Notes: generated by a model not told the origin, from the sequence alone. A stretch of 48,447 bases of DNA from JAUSIF01 sp036556265 (GCA_036556265.1 DATBJU010000186.1:1-48447), one strand, 5' to 3'; positions 1 through 7,687 are shown, counted from the first letter of the stretch. Translations and numbers: made by a program.

Positions 1-172
1 GTGAAATGCGGTAGGCTTCGCTGGAAAGGTTCTGCTTGCCGACGATGTGCCACGCGATCATGGTGCCGAACATCGCGAGACCCCACAGAAACGCGAGCAC
101 TGTCCAGATCAACTCGACTCGTTCGACCGGCTCCTTCCACCAGATGCGTTGTGCGGGGGGTGTGACAGCCAT
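1..172 (-). CDS. Cytochrome c oxidase subunit II, N-terminal part (cut by window edge)
   Basis: Translating the minus strand from the ATG at 172 gives 57 residues with no stop, running off the window. It begins MAVTPPAQRIWWKEPVERVE and continues into one hydrophobic helix (LIWTVLAFLWGLAMFGTMIAW) followed by a polar stretch. This is the usual N-terminal layout of a subunit II of heme-copper oxidases: a short cytoplasmic lead and one membrane anchor, with the CuA domain beyond the edge. The one-helix protein encoded just upstream supports a ba3-like small oxidase. The CuA motif is not visible, so the family call rests on the anchor and context only. Confidence 0.6.
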   Translation of the reverse strand, partial: MAVTPPAQRIWWKEPVERVELIWTVLAFLWGLAMFGTMIAWHIVGKQNLSSEAYRIS

Positions 173-214
173 GATCAACCTCTTGGAAGCAGTTACGGAT
201 GCGGCCGGTTGGTT

Positions 215-391
215 TCACTTTGCAATCGGGATCGAAGCGACCTCCATGACTCCCCACAGGACGTAAAACACTGTTGGAATCGTCACGCCGAGAAAGAGCA
301 GAAGGAACGGATTGTCCAGCACCCGCTGCATGAACGGCGGTTGCTCGGTCGAACTCTGCGTCCGTGATGTCGGGTCGGTCGGTGGCGCCAT
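215..391 (-). CDS. Small single-helix membrane protein, probable oxidase accessory subunit
   Basis: A 58-residue protein starting at the ATG at 391, which has a good ribosome site (GAGGAAA) upstream. An earlier in-frame start at 466 would add 25 residues with no obvious ribosome site and would begin inside an FNR-like box. The first 25 residues are polar (rich in Pro, Thr and Ser). The rest is a single hydrophobic helix (NPFLLLFLGVTIPTVFYVLW). It lies 42 bases upstream of the subunit II gene in the same direction. Small one-helix subunits accompany ba3-type oxidases (subunit IIa/CbaD), so an oxidase subunit is the likely role. This is inference from context; the sequence alone does not identify it. 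Confidence 0.6.
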   Translation of the reverse strand: MAPPTDPTSRTQSSTEQPPFMQRVLDNPFLLLFLGVTIPTVFYVLWGVMEVASIPIAK

Positions 392-452
392 GCTGGTTTC
401 CTCACCCGGAATGAATCGACGATAAATATTAGCGGCGCTTGCCATTGCCGGC

Positions 453-466
453 TTGACCGAGGTCAA
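453..466. promoter_or_regulatory. FNR/Anr/Dnr-type binding site
   Basis: TTGACCGAGGTCAA is a perfect palindrome of the form TTGAC-N4-GTCAA, a known variant of the FNR/CRP-family consensus TTGAT-N4-ATCAA. It lies 62 bases upstream of the small membrane/oxidase genes (minus strand) and 67 bases upstream of the thioredoxin-like gene (plus strand), so it could control either or both in response to oxygen or nitric oxide. Confidence 0.6.
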
Positions 467-532
467 GGCAAGCGGCGGCAGGTGCGTGTGAATTGACCAT
501 TCAGTCGTGCGACTTCAGGCGGGAGAAGCTCG

Positions 533-973
533 TTGCGGGAACGCACCACGGCCCGGTGGTTCTGGAACGCGGTAGTGACGCTGACCCTTGTTGCGACCGC
601 GTTCGGCGTCTCACAGCTGGTGGACTCTACGCCGCAAAATACGCCCGCTCGCATCACTGTCGTCTATGTCGGCGCAGACGACTGTGCACCGTGCAAAGTA
701 TGGCAGCGCGTCCATTGGCCGCAATTTTCCTCATCGCCGGAATTTGTGCGGCTGACCTATCGCGAACTCACGTCGCCGAAACTATTCGACTTGTTGAGTG
801 ACGAGCGATGGCCGGAGAGCCTGCGCGATCTTCGAGGCGAGTTCGACCGGACACCGGGCGCGCCGATGTGGTTTGTTCTGAACGGGGAGGAGTTGCTGGT
901 AACCGCCCGCGGGCTTCGGCAGTGGGAGGAGGAGGCTCTGCCCAGGATCCGGTTGCTCGCGCGGCAATCCTAG
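533..973 (+). CDS. Membrane-anchored thioredoxin-like protein
   Basis: A 146-residue protein starting at a TTG at 533 preceded by GGGAGAAG. Residues about 10-30 form a hydrophobic signal anchor. The mature part contains a thioredoxin-like redox motif (GADDCAPCKVW), so a periplasmic disulfide or copper/heme maturation role is likely. The C-terminal part has the GAPMWFVLNGEE segment, resembling the cis-Pro strand region of the fold. It diverges from the oxidase genes across an FNR-like box, which suggests a role in oxidase assembly, for example CuA-site thiol reduction. That role is inferred. The family call is fairly secure from the CxxC context. Confidence 0.7.
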   Translation: MRERTTARWFWNAVVTLTLVATAFGVSQLVDSTPQNTPARITVVYVGADDCAPCKVWQRVHWPQFSSSPEFVRLTYRELTSPKLFDLLSDERWPESLRDLRGEFDRTPGAPMWFVLNGEELLVTARGLRQWEEEALPRIRLLARQS

Positions 974-980
974 ACTTGTT

Positions 981-1421
981 TCAGCGTTCGTCGCTCGCCA
1001 CTTGTTTTGCCTTACCTTTGCGACGGTCCGCCAGTTTCAGCATCGTTCCGATGGTGATCGAGCCAAGCGTTGCCTGCGTGATGTCGTCGAGTTCGGCAAG
1101 AACTTCGCGCAATGCCCGACCCTCATCGGTGCGCAAATCGATAGCCGAGTGACCATCCGACGAACCCCATTCCTCGAAGAGCTGAATCACGTCGAGTAAC
1201 GTAGTGCGCCGAGTATTGCCGTTGAACAGATAACCACCTCCCACACCCCGAACAGACTTCACGAGTCCGGCGCGTCCGAGCACGTGCATGACCTTGGCAA
1301 GATGGTGACTGGAGACGCCATACCTGTCGCCAATCTCGGAAACGGAAAGCTGGCGTTCAGGCTGAGCGGCAAGATCAAGTAATGCGAGGATCGCGATCCG
1401 GGTTGAAACCTGAAGCTTCAT
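981..1421 (-). CDS. Rrf2-family transcriptional regulator without cysteines
   Basis: A 146-residue protein with an ATG preceded by GAGGTG. The N-terminus (MKLQVSTRIAILALLDLAA) and the winged-helix segment (ISDRYGVSSHHLAK-like, with VRGVGGGYLF as the wing) are typical of Rrf2 proteins such as NsrR and IscR, which sense NO, Fe-S or redox state through three cysteines binding an Fe-S cluster. No cysteine is present anywhere in this protein, so it cannot hold the usual cluster by Cys ligation. It sits next to genes of an apparent NO/oxygen-response group (DUF2249, NnrS-like, hemerythrin). Its signal is unknown. Confidence 0.85.
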   Translation of the reverse strand: MKLQVSTRIAILALLDLAAQPERQLSVSEIGDRYGVSSHHLAKVMHVLGRAGLVKSVRGVGGGYLFNGNTRRTTLLDVIQLFEEWGSSDGHSAIDLRTDEGRALREVLAELDDITQATLGSITIGTMLKLADRRKGKAKQVASDER

Positions 1422-1469
1422 GGCACCTCAATTGCCCTCCCTGGCGCCTTGCGGCCAGAGTTGGTCGCC

Positions 1470-1976
1470 TCAATCGAATTCTTTCTCAAGTTGAATGTAT
1501 GGCCCCGCCGCCATCCCCTCGCTGCGAAAGAACAAGAGATGCAGCCGGTTGTCCCGGGCGACCATCGTTCGCATCTTGGTCACGCCCACGTTCTTGAATT
1601 CGAGCGAGATCGCCTGGAGCAGCGCCTTGCCGACTCCTTTGAGGCGTGCTTCGGGCTCCACCGACATCGCGAATACCCATCCGCACGGTGCCGACCCGAA
1701 TTCCCAAGCCCGTATTTCGCCGATGACGAACCCAAGAATTCGCTGCCCGCGCCGCGCGGGAATTCTCTCTGCGATCAGAAAGAACCGCTCGGCCAAACGA
1801 CGCCGGCCGTACCGCGTGTAGATGTCGCGCCAGTACTCCGGCTTGGCGAGACGAGTAACGCGCTGATCGAGCGCCACGACTTGCGAGATGTCGCTCTCCT
1901 TCACGCGCCGCACGCGCAGCGAGCCCTCCCCGGCGGAGCGCACACCTGCCGATCTGCGGTTCATGGTCTCGTGCAT
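1470..1976 (-). CDS. GNAT-family N-acetyltransferase
   Basis: A 168-residue protein with the GNAT core. The acetyl-CoA binding region is VFAMSVEPEARLKGVGKALL, in which the R/K-x-x-G-x-G/A pyrophosphate loop is RLKGVG. A late segment (MRTMVARDNRLHLLFFRSEGM) matches the usual N-x-x-A/H-x-x-L/F-Y motif B area. The start at 1976 has only a weak ribosome site; the ATG at 1964 is an alternative. It is the first of three GNATs in the left 5 kb. Substrate is not deducible. In aromatic degraders related enzymes acetylate acyl-CoA ligases, which is one possibility here. Confidence 0.8.
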   Translation of the reverse strand: MHETMNRRSAGVRSAGEGSLRVRRVKESDISQVVALDQRVTRLAKPEYWRDIYTRYGRRRLAERFFLIAERIPARRGQRILGFVIGEIRAWEFGSAPCGWVFAMSVEPEARLKGVGKALLQAISLEFKNVGVTKMRTMVARDNRLHLLFFRSEGMAAGPYIQLEKEFD

Positions 1977-2056
1977 TGTCCAAGCCCAACATAGCGCATA
2001 ATTTGGTATTGCGGTACTTGATTGTCGGAAAACCTCATCGCAAAAGGACCTGCGAC

Positions 2057-2329
2057 GTGAACAACGGGCGGCCGGCAGGTGTGCGAACCTGGAAAACGCC
2101 GGAGGCGGTCCATATCGACGTGCGCGGCCTTGAGCCGCCTGAGCCGATGGTGGCGATCCTGCAAATGATCGATGGCGGCGAGGCGTCGACCGTTCTCGTC
2201 GCGCACCTGGATCGCGAGCCGATTTTCCTTTTTCCGGAACTCAACGAGCGAGGCTGGGCTTACGAAATCGTTTCATCCTCCGGTAGCCAGGGCGAAGTGA
2301 TTCTGAAGATGGTTCGCGTGAGCGCATGA
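2057..2329 (+). CDS. DUF2249-domain protein
   Basis: About 90 residues, starting most likely at the GTG at 2057, which has AAAGGA eight bases upstream; the frame is open from 1976. The protein shows the DUF2249 pattern: V-H-I-D-V-R-G-L-E-P-P-E-P at the start, then a helix and the segment LDREPIFLFPELNERGW, ending in a strand with VILKMVRV. DUF2249 proteins resemble the small TusA-like fold and often sit beside hemerythrins, NnrS and denitrification genes. It overlaps the next gene by ATGA, so the two are translationally coupled. Molecular function is unknown. Confidence 0.75.
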   Translation: MNNGRPAGVRTWKTPEAVHIDVRGLEPPEPMVAILQMIDGGEASTVLVAHLDREPIFLFPELNERGWAYEIVSSSGSQGEVILKMVRVSA

Positions 2330-3639
2330 CACTCGCAGCGACCTTCCTCGGGGGCGCCAAAGGTCGGTTGCTCCCCGCTTCTATCCCGTTTCGGTTCTTC
2401 GTCTCGGCCGCAGTCTTTCAGGTGCTCGCCTGGCTCACCTTGCTGCTCGCCGGAGAAGCCGCGATCGGCTTTCGCGGCGGTCCCGGCCCGGCGTTGGCCG
2501 CCGTCCACTTGCTGACGCTTGGTGTCCTGACCTCGACCGCCATCGGCGCATCCGTACAGCTGTTGCCTGTCGCAACGCGCCGCACGCTGGCGGCGGTTTG
2601 GCCGATCAAGCTCGTGTTTTGGCTCACCGTTCCCGGCACGGCTGCGCTCGTTGCCGCGATGTATACTGGCAATCCCACGGCCATAGCAGCAGCAGCAGCA
2701 GCGACAGTAGTCGGGCTGGTCTTGTTCTCCGGCCTTCTCGCACACAATCTATGGCGCGCCGGGGACCTTGCCGTAGTCGCGGCCTACGGCTGGGCATCTC
2801 TCGTGGCCCTCCTTGTCGTCGCCGGCCTCGGCGTGGCTGTCGCGGTCAACTATGGCACCGGCGTACTACCTGATCATCCGTCGCTGGCACTGGCACACAT
2901 GATTGTCGGCGGTTTCGGATTCATGGGCCTGCTCGCCATGGGCTTCAGTCATGTGCTGATGCCAATGTTCGCACTTGCCGCAGCCCCGCCGCATCGACCG
3001 TCTTTCGTCGCTTTCACCCTCGCGGTCGTGGGCGTGACGCTTGCCGGAGGCGGTGCTGTGGCGGGCAGTTCACCCGCCATCACGTTCGCCGCATTGATCG
3101 GCTTGTGCGCGACAGCGCTGCATCTGCGACTGATGACGAATGTGCTGAGAAGCGGAATGCGAAAGCGGTTGGGACTGTCGTTCGTACTCATCCGCGCCGC
3201 GTGGGCTCTGTTGCCGGCAACCTTGATTGTCGGGCTCGCGGCGCTCCACGGTCTGGCGGGAAGCAATGGCCAAACGCTGTTCGGATTCCTTCTGATTGCC
3301 GGGTGGTTGTTGACCTTTCTGCTCGGTGTGCTGCAGCGGATCTTACCTTTTCTGGCATCGATGCACGCGGGTCCCTCTGCGAGCGGGGCGCCAGCACTGA
3401 TGTCCGAACTCGCAGCACTGGGGCCCCTCAAGTTGCATGCCGCCTGTCACGGGATTGCCATCGCCGCCTTGGTGATTGCTATCGCGGCCGACATGGTATG
3501 GCTGGCGCGCATGGGTAGCGCCGTCGGACTCGTTGGCGCTCTGGCCTTCGCGTGGTTCACCGGTGAAATCACCTGGCGCGTCGTTGCAGCGTCGCGAGTG
3601 CGGCACTCAGCAGCGCCGCCCGCCGACTTGCGCGGCTAG
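2326..3639 (+). CDS. NnrS/heme-copper-oxidase-like polytopic membrane protein
   Basis: A 437-residue, almost wholly hydrophobic protein with about 12 predicted membrane helices. Conserved histidines lie within helices: VHLLTLGVLTSTAIGASVQLLPV near residue 60-80, LAHMIVGGFGFMGLLAMGFSHVLMPMF near 190-215, and KLHAACHGIAIA near 365. This layout is shared by NnrS proteins (heme- and copper-binding, protective against nitrosative stress) and by oxidase-subunit-I-like orphan proteins found with denitrification genes. It lacks the full set of catalytic-site histidines expected of a working oxidase. It is coupled by ATGA to the DUF2249 gene. An Ala run at about residue 122-128 comes from a GCA triplet repeat. 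Confidence 0.65.
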   Translation: MTLAATFLGGAKGRLLPASIPFRFFVSAAVFQVLAWLTLLLAGEAAIGFRGGPGPALAAVHLLTLGVLTSTAIGASVQLLPVATRRTLAAVWPIKLVFWLTVPGTAALVAAMYTGNPTAIAAAAAATVVGLVLFSGLLAHNLWRAGDLAVVAAYGWASLVALLVVAGLGVAVAVNYGTGVLPDHPSLALAHMIVGGFGFMGLLAMGFSHVLMPMFALAAAPPHRPSFVAFTLAVVGVTLAGGGAVAGSSPAITFAALIGLCATALHLRLMTNVLRSGMRKRLGLSFVLIRAAWALLPATLIVGLAALHGLAGSNGQTLFGFLLIAGWLLTFLLGVLQRILPFLASMHAGPSASGAPALMSELAALGPLKLHAACHGIAIAALVIAIAADMVWLARMGSAVGLVGALAFAWFTGEITWRVVAASRVRHSAAPPADLRG

Positions 3640-3660
3640 CGCTTTATTTCTTCGGCTGGG

Positions 3661-4224
3661 CTACACCTCAGCGCGTTCCAGGCAGAGTCGCTGCGACGGC
3701 CGAAATCCGCAATGGTCGAAGAATCCGAGCAGCTCGCGATCGTTCCAGTCAATCTCGGTTCGGATACGTTCGACTCGCAGCGTAATCAGATTCATCAGAA
3801 GCTGCGACAGCAAGGCCGTCCCGATCCCCTGATGACGATAGTCCGGATCGATGCCGATGGTGTCCAGCACCGCGGCCGGCTCGATGCGACCGAATTCGCC
3901 GAAATCGACGCGCGCCATGATGAAGCCAACCGGGCCGCCGTCGCGCTCAGCAACCAGTGAGACGCGCACATCTGAGTCGCGAAGGGCTTCCGCCAGTTTT
4001 CGCGTAAGATATCCGGTACGATCGCGTCCAGTGTTACGGGTATCGATCGTGATCAATGCGCGCAAGTCATGCTCGGTCATCGTGCGCACCGGAATGCGAT
4101 CGCGCGCCAACGGCCCGAAATCCGGCGCCGACGACTTGCCGTAATCTATCTCCGCCGAGGCGCCCACCCGCTTCGGGATCGTCATCTTCGCGCGTCCTTG
4201 CCGCGTGCGGCTCATGCCCTTCAT
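3661..4224 (-). CDS. GNAT-family N-acetyltransferase (last gene of the bcr operon)
   Basis: A 187-residue protein with a GNAT domain from about residue 45. It has TEHDLRALITIDTRNTGRDR early, VLDTIGIDPDYRHQGIGTALL as the acetyl-CoA loop (R-H-Q-G-I-G), and VERIRTEIDWNDRELLGFFDHCGF near the end. The last segment closely resembles that of the neighbouring GNAT (LQTEVDWRHHELMHFLETSGF), so the two are probably diverged duplicates. Its ATG overlaps the stop of that gene (ATGA). Placement at the end of the benzoyl-CoA operon suggests a regulatory acetyltransferase acting on pathway enzymes; the target is not known. Confidence 0.8.
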   Translation of the reverse strand: MKGMSRTRQGRAKMTIPKRVGASAEIDYGKSSAPDFGPLARDRIPVRTMTEHDLRALITIDTRNTGRDRTGYLTRKLAEALRDSDVRVSLVAERDGGPVGFIMARVDFGEFGRIEPAAVLDTIGIDPDYRHQGIGTALLSQLLMNLITLRVERIRTEIDWNDRELLGFFDHCGFRPSQRLCLERAEV

Positions 4225-4730
4225 ACCTCCGTGCTTACCTCGTCCAAGGGCTTGGCAAGCGAGCGCTCCAGCGCGATGCGGGGCGCGAGCGTGAAGCCCG
4301 AAGTCTCAAGGAAGTGCATGAGTTCATGGTGCCGCCAGTCGACCTCGGTCTGGAGCGATCGAACGCCGGCTCGACGCATGATCTCGTCGAGCCCTCGGAC
4401 CAGCAACCGACCAATGCCGCGCGCCTGGCTTTCGGGCTCGACCGCAAGCGCGTCGAGCACCGCAACGGCGCCCTCGCGACCAAACTCACCGCGCAGAACA
4501 TGTGCGATCGCAAAGCCACACAGCACCCCGTCGCGCGTTACCCCTACGTGGACAAAGTCGCTCGGGTTTGCCAGCGCCGCGGCAATTCGCTTCGTGAAAA
4601 AATGGCGACGAACATTTCCCGAAGAGGCGCGATCGATGGCGACCACTCGCTCAACGTCCTCATTTGTGAGCGGACGGGTCTCAAACCTTGGTGTCGCCGG
4701 CACGCTGACCATGGTTGGCTCATTCTTCAT
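4221..4730 (-). CDS. GNAT-family N-acetyltransferase (bcr operon)
   Basis: About 169 residues from the ATG at 4730, which overlaps the end of the hemerythrin gene by 11 bases; the ATG at 4712 is an alternative start, and the frame stays open to 4853. The acetyl-CoA loop is VLDALAVEPESQARGIGRLL. The segment FETRPLTNEDVERVVAIDR is the typical GNAT entry strand and helix. It is a close relative of the next gene downstream and shares with it the D-W-x-x-H/R-E-L motif. In Rhodopseudomonas, GNATs acetylate and switch off benzoate-CoA ligase, so post-translational control is plausible here too. Confidence 0.8.
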   Translation of the reverse strand: MKNEPTMVSVPATPRFETRPLTNEDVERVVAIDRASSGNVRRHFFTKRIAAALANPSDFVHVGVTRDGVLCGFAIAHVLRGEFGREGAVAVLDALAVEPESQARGIGRLLVRGLDEIMRRAGVRSLQTEVDWRHHELMHFLETSGFTLAPRIALERSLAKPLDEVSTEV

Positions 4731-5235
4731 CGACGTACTGCTGAAGAAGGCGAGCCTCGGTTTCGGAATCCAGGATTTCTTCGAGCAGCGGCAGCAGCGC
4801 CATCTCTTCCTTTTGGACATGTGCGAGCATGCGCTCGCACAGCTCCTGACCAAGGCCGCGGAACTCCTTCCACCTCGCGCCGTCGAATCCTTGTGCCGCT
4901 GCCTCTCGCCCTACCGTCGCAATGCGCGTGCCGAGCGGCCTGATCGCTGTGTGCTCGTCCCTCAGGTGCGCGCCGATCGCTTCATCGCCCGCCGCTTCCA
5001 GATAAGTAAAAAGATGTTCCTCTTCAAAGGCGAAGTGACGCTCGACCTCAGCTTCCATGCTGGCGCAAAGGTCGGAAATCAGCTGCGTCACATTGCGATC
5101 GCCGATGTCGGGTGGATTGTCCGGTCGATGGCGCGCGATCAAGTGCTCGAGTCTTTCCATGAGGGCAACGGTCGCGCAATGCTCGTCGTGAAGCATTTGG
5201 CTGACGCGATTGGAAGAGTTCGTCATGGCGGTCAC
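4720..5235 (-). CDS. Hemerythrin-like domain protein
   Basis: A 171-residue helical protein with the spaced His/Glu ligands of a hemerythrin di-iron site: LHDEHCATVALMERLEHLIARH, then ERHFAFEEEHLF, HLRDEHTAIRPL, and a C-terminal LAHVQKEEMALLPLLEE. The start may be the GTG at 5235, which overlaps the ferredoxin stop as GTGA, or the ATG at 5226. Hemerythrin-like proteins bind O2 or NO, or repair Fe-S clusters (YtfE/RIC type). In an operon for the very oxygen-sensitive benzoyl-CoA reductase, oxygen or NO protection is the likely role. That role is inferred from context. Confidence 0.85.
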   Translation of the reverse strand: MTAMTNSSNRVSQMLHDEHCATVALMERLEHLIARHRPDNPPDIGDRNVTQLISDLCASMEAEVERHFAFEEEHLFTYLEAAGDEAIGAHLRDEHTAIRPLGTRIATVGREAAAQGFDGARWKEFRGLGQELCERMLAHVQKEEMALLPLLEEILDSETEARLLQQYVDEE

Positions 5236-5477
5236 GGATGGAGTTCTTGGTACTTTTTCAGCAGGTCGTCCTTGCTTTCAGTCCAATCGGGATTGGGCAC
5301 GATGCATTCCGCCGGGCACACCAGCTTGCATTGCGGCTCGTCTTCCGCTCCCACGCATTCGGTGCATTTCAGGGGATCGATCACGTAGGTCGGGTTGCCG
5401 GCTGAAATTGCCTTGTTGGGACAGACCGGCTCGCATGCGTCGCAGGCAGTACAAGCGTCGGTGATCAACAGTGCCAT
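5232..5477 (-). CDS. fdx: 2[4Fe-4S] ferredoxin for benzoyl-CoA reductase
   Basis: An 81-residue protein starting at the ATG at 5477 after GAGGAGA. Cys9, 12, 15 and 19 (CTACDACEPVC) and Cys38, 41, 50, 54 and 58 supply two [4Fe-4S] clusters. The second site has an eight-residue insertion between its second and third Cys and a C-terminal tail, as in the Allochromatium/Thauera-type ferredoxin that reduces benzoyl-CoA reductase. Its position directly after bcrD matches that role. It would be re-reduced by the korAB product encoded divergently at 13.4-16.0 kb. Confidence 0.92.
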   Translation of the reverse strand: MALLITDACTACDACEPVCPNKAISAGNPTYVIDPLKCTECVGAEDEPQCKLVCPAECIVPNPDWTESKDDLLKKYQELHP

Positions 5478-5496
5478 GATCGTGTCTCCTCGATTC

Positions 5497-6342
5497 TCAC
5501 GCCGCACTCGGCAGCTGTCCCGCGGCGGCAAGTTTGTCGTGCCGGAAGGCTCCCCAGAGAGCGGCCCCAATGGCCCCAGCAAAGATCGAGTCCGCGTGGC
5601 TGCGAACGACCGTCTTCATGTCCTTGATGTGGGCGATGTCCTCTTCGAGCGCCGCGACGAGCCCTTTGTCGAGCGCGAGACCACCGGTGACCATGACGAC
5701 CCCGCTCGTCGCGCCGATGGATTTCAGCAACTTCGACAGACGCGCGGCCATCGACAGGTGAATTCCCTTGACGATGTTCGGAGCGGAAATTCCCCGCGAA
5801 ACCATGTTGATCACGTCCGTCTCCGCAAGGACCGCGCAAATGCTGGAGACCACTTCTGGATCGTCGGCCTGACTCGACAGAGTGCCGATGTCCTCCTGTG
5901 CGATTCCAAGGTATCGCGCGATGTTCTCCAGGAACTGGCCGGAGCCCGAGGCGCATTGGCTCGTCATCTTGTAACTCAGCACCTTGCCACGCTCGTCTAT
6001 CGAAATCGCGCGACCGTGGAGCGCGCCGACATCGAGTGCCGCGCGCGACTGCGGATCGAGATAGATCGCGCCCCGCGCGTGCGTGGTCATCGAATAGAAA
6101 TGGCCGGTATGAAACGGGACGCTTTCGCCCTCGCCGGTCGTCGCCACGTAGTCGACGTCCTCGGGCCGGAGCTTTGCGTCCTCGAGCACCGCGTCGTAGG
6201 CGACGCGAGCCAGTTCCAGGGGGTCGCGCTGGCGGATGCGGACCAAGTAACGCGACAACCACGTTTCCTTGCCGTCCTCGATCTTGAACAAGGCAGCCTT
6301 GATCGTGCCCGTCCCGATATCGATTCCTGCTGCAATGGTCAT
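5497..6342 (-). CDS. bcrD: Benzoyl-CoA reductase subunit D (ATPase, activator type)
   Basis: A 281-residue protein of the BadF/BadG/HgdC ATPase family. The N-terminus GIDIGTGTIKAALFK is the phosphate-1 loop of the ASKHA fold. TSQCASGSGQFLE carries the conserved Cys at the subunit interface that binds the bridging [4Fe-4S] cluster with BcrA. VMVTGGLALDKGL is the adenosine-binding region. With BcrA it couples ATP hydrolysis to electron transfer into BcrBC. Its ATG overlaps the bcrA stop (ATGA). Length matches Thauera BcrD (about 282). Confidence 0.95.
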   Translation of the reverse strand: MTIAAGIDIGTGTIKAALFKIEDGKETWLSRYLVRIRQRDPLELARVAYDAVLEDAKLRPEDVDYVATTGEGESVPFHTGHFYSMTTHARGAIYLDPQSRAALDVGALHGRAISIDERGKVLSYKMTSQCASGSGQFLENIARYLGIAQEDIGTLSSQADDPEVVSSICAVLAETDVINMVSRGISAPNIVKGIHLSMAARLSKLLKSIGATSGVVMVTGGLALDKGLVAALEEDIAHIKDMKTVVRSHADSIFAGAIGAALWGAFRHDKLAAAGQLPSAA

Positions 6343-7673
6343 GTGTCGCTCCCATCCGCCTGCCCGGCATGCGCCCGCCGCGCGAATTCCGCGGCCCCGA
6401 GCGCGCCGGTGTAAATCGATTCCGGATTGATGTTGATCGTCACCTCGCCGTAGTTTTCCTTGATCAACTTCTTCAGTTCCCGCACGGCCGCCTCGTTCTT
6501 TGCGACACCGCCCGTGAAGGTGAACTCGTTTGTGACGCCGCCAGAACGAGAGATGATGGAGATCGCGCGAAGAATGATGGCGCGGTGAAGCCCCGCGAGA
6601 ATGTCCTCACGCTTCTCGCCGAGTGACAGGCGATCACGCAGCTCCGCCCCTGCGAACACAGTGCAAGTAGAGTTGATGCGCGCCGGCCGTTCGGACTTCA
6701 TCGCAAGGGGGCCCAGTTCATGCAGCCCCATGTTCATCTCATCGGCGATGTATCCTAGGTAGCGGCCGCAGCCCGCCGCGCAGCGATCGTTCATCTGAAA
6801 GTTTTCGACGATTCCCTTGGCGTCGACTTGGATGCCCTTAGTGTCCTGGCCGCCGATATCGAGGACCGTGCGCGTGCTCGGATACATCATATGCGCGCCC
6901 AGCCCATGACATAGGATCTCGGAGCGAATGTGCTCTTTGGAAAAAGGCAGCGTTACTCGGCCGTAACCCGTGCCCACGAGGTAGGTCTCATCGAGGTCGA
7001 CTCCGAGCGTGTGTTCGAACACCGGCAGAAGATTGGATGCGCTCGATTTCATCGTGGGGTCGGACTCCAACACGCGCGCCAGCGCTCGGCGAAACTTGTC
7101 GCGAGGATCACCGGCCGGCGGGCGGTTTTCGACCTCGATGATCGACTTGTCATACACATTGAGCAGAAGGTCGTAGGGCAAGCCGGCAGCCCGAGCGACC
7201 TCTTCCGCGAACGCGTGATACCGCGAACCGGCAACGTCGCGGAAGAAGTCGGACTTCCGCCGGGCTCCAGGCGCGTAGAGCTCGGGCGCCTCCTCGCGAA
7301 GCCGGCGGAAGACCTCCGAAAGCGCATCCCGCACGCCGGTCTCCACCTTGGCGAACCGCTCACCCGTGATCTGACCGACGCAGGTCCGCTCCAGATCGTC
7401 GAGTTGCTCCAAGAATTGCTCAAGACGGACCGCGCGTTCGAGGGAAGCGAGAAACTCGTCAAGCCGCGCTCCAAATCCTCCGTCCTTGGCGAGCGCCCTG
7501 CGAAACAGGGTTGCACGTGCGTCAATGACCGCTTCCTGGCTGGCGACGCGAACCGCAGTCCCGTAGTTCGAGCGGGAGTTGGTGATACCGCGACCGATGA
7601 CCTGGCTTTCTTCATCCAGAAGCACAGCCTTGGTCGTGGTTGAGCCGAGGTCGATTCCGACGAACGTTTTCAT
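6339..7673 (-). CDS. bcrA: Benzoyl-CoA reductase subunit A (ATPase, activator type)
   Basis: A 444-residue BadF/BcrA-type ATPase. It starts MKTFVGIDLGSTTTKAVLLD (P1 loop). The ASKHA domain is split by a long insertion (about residues 50-220) that is characteristic of BcrA/BadF. LDIGGQDTKGIQV is the phosphate-2 motif, and NDRCAAGCGRYLG holds the cluster-ligating Cys. FTGGVAKNEAAVRELKK lies near the C-terminus. It forms the electron-activating module with BcrD and takes electrons from the ferredoxin. Confidence 0.95.
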   Translation of the reverse strand: MKTFVGIDLGSTTTKAVLLDEESQVIGRGITNSRSNYGTAVRVASQEAVIDARATLFRRALAKDGGFGARLDEFLASLERAVRLEQFLEQLDDLERTCVGQITGERFAKVETGVRDALSEVFRRLREEAPELYAPGARRKSDFFRDVAGSRYHAFAEEVARAAGLPYDLLLNVYDKSIIEVENRPPAGDPRDKFRRALARVLESDPTMKSSASNLLPVFEHTLGVDLDETYLVGTGYGRVTLPFSKEHIRSEILCHGLGAHMMYPSTRTVLDIGGQDTKGIQVDAKGIVENFQMNDRCAAGCGRYLGYIADEMNMGLHELGPLAMKSERPARINSTCTVFAGAELRDRLSLGEKREDILAGLHRAIILRAISIISRSGGVTNEFTFTGGVAKNEAAVRELKKLIKENYGEVTININPESIYTGALGAAEFARRAHAGQADGSDT

Positions 7674-7687
7674 ACCGCATGCCTCCT

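Noticed and set aside
2683..2705. GCA triplet repeat
   Set aside because: About seven units encoding an Ala run within a membrane helix of the NnrS-like protein; ordinary for GC-rich coding sequence, with no sign of phase variation.
4069..5388. A 439-codon plus-strand frame across the GNAT and hemerythrin genes
   Set aside because: Antisense to three well-supported genes. No motif is visible and the composition is Arg/Ser-rich.
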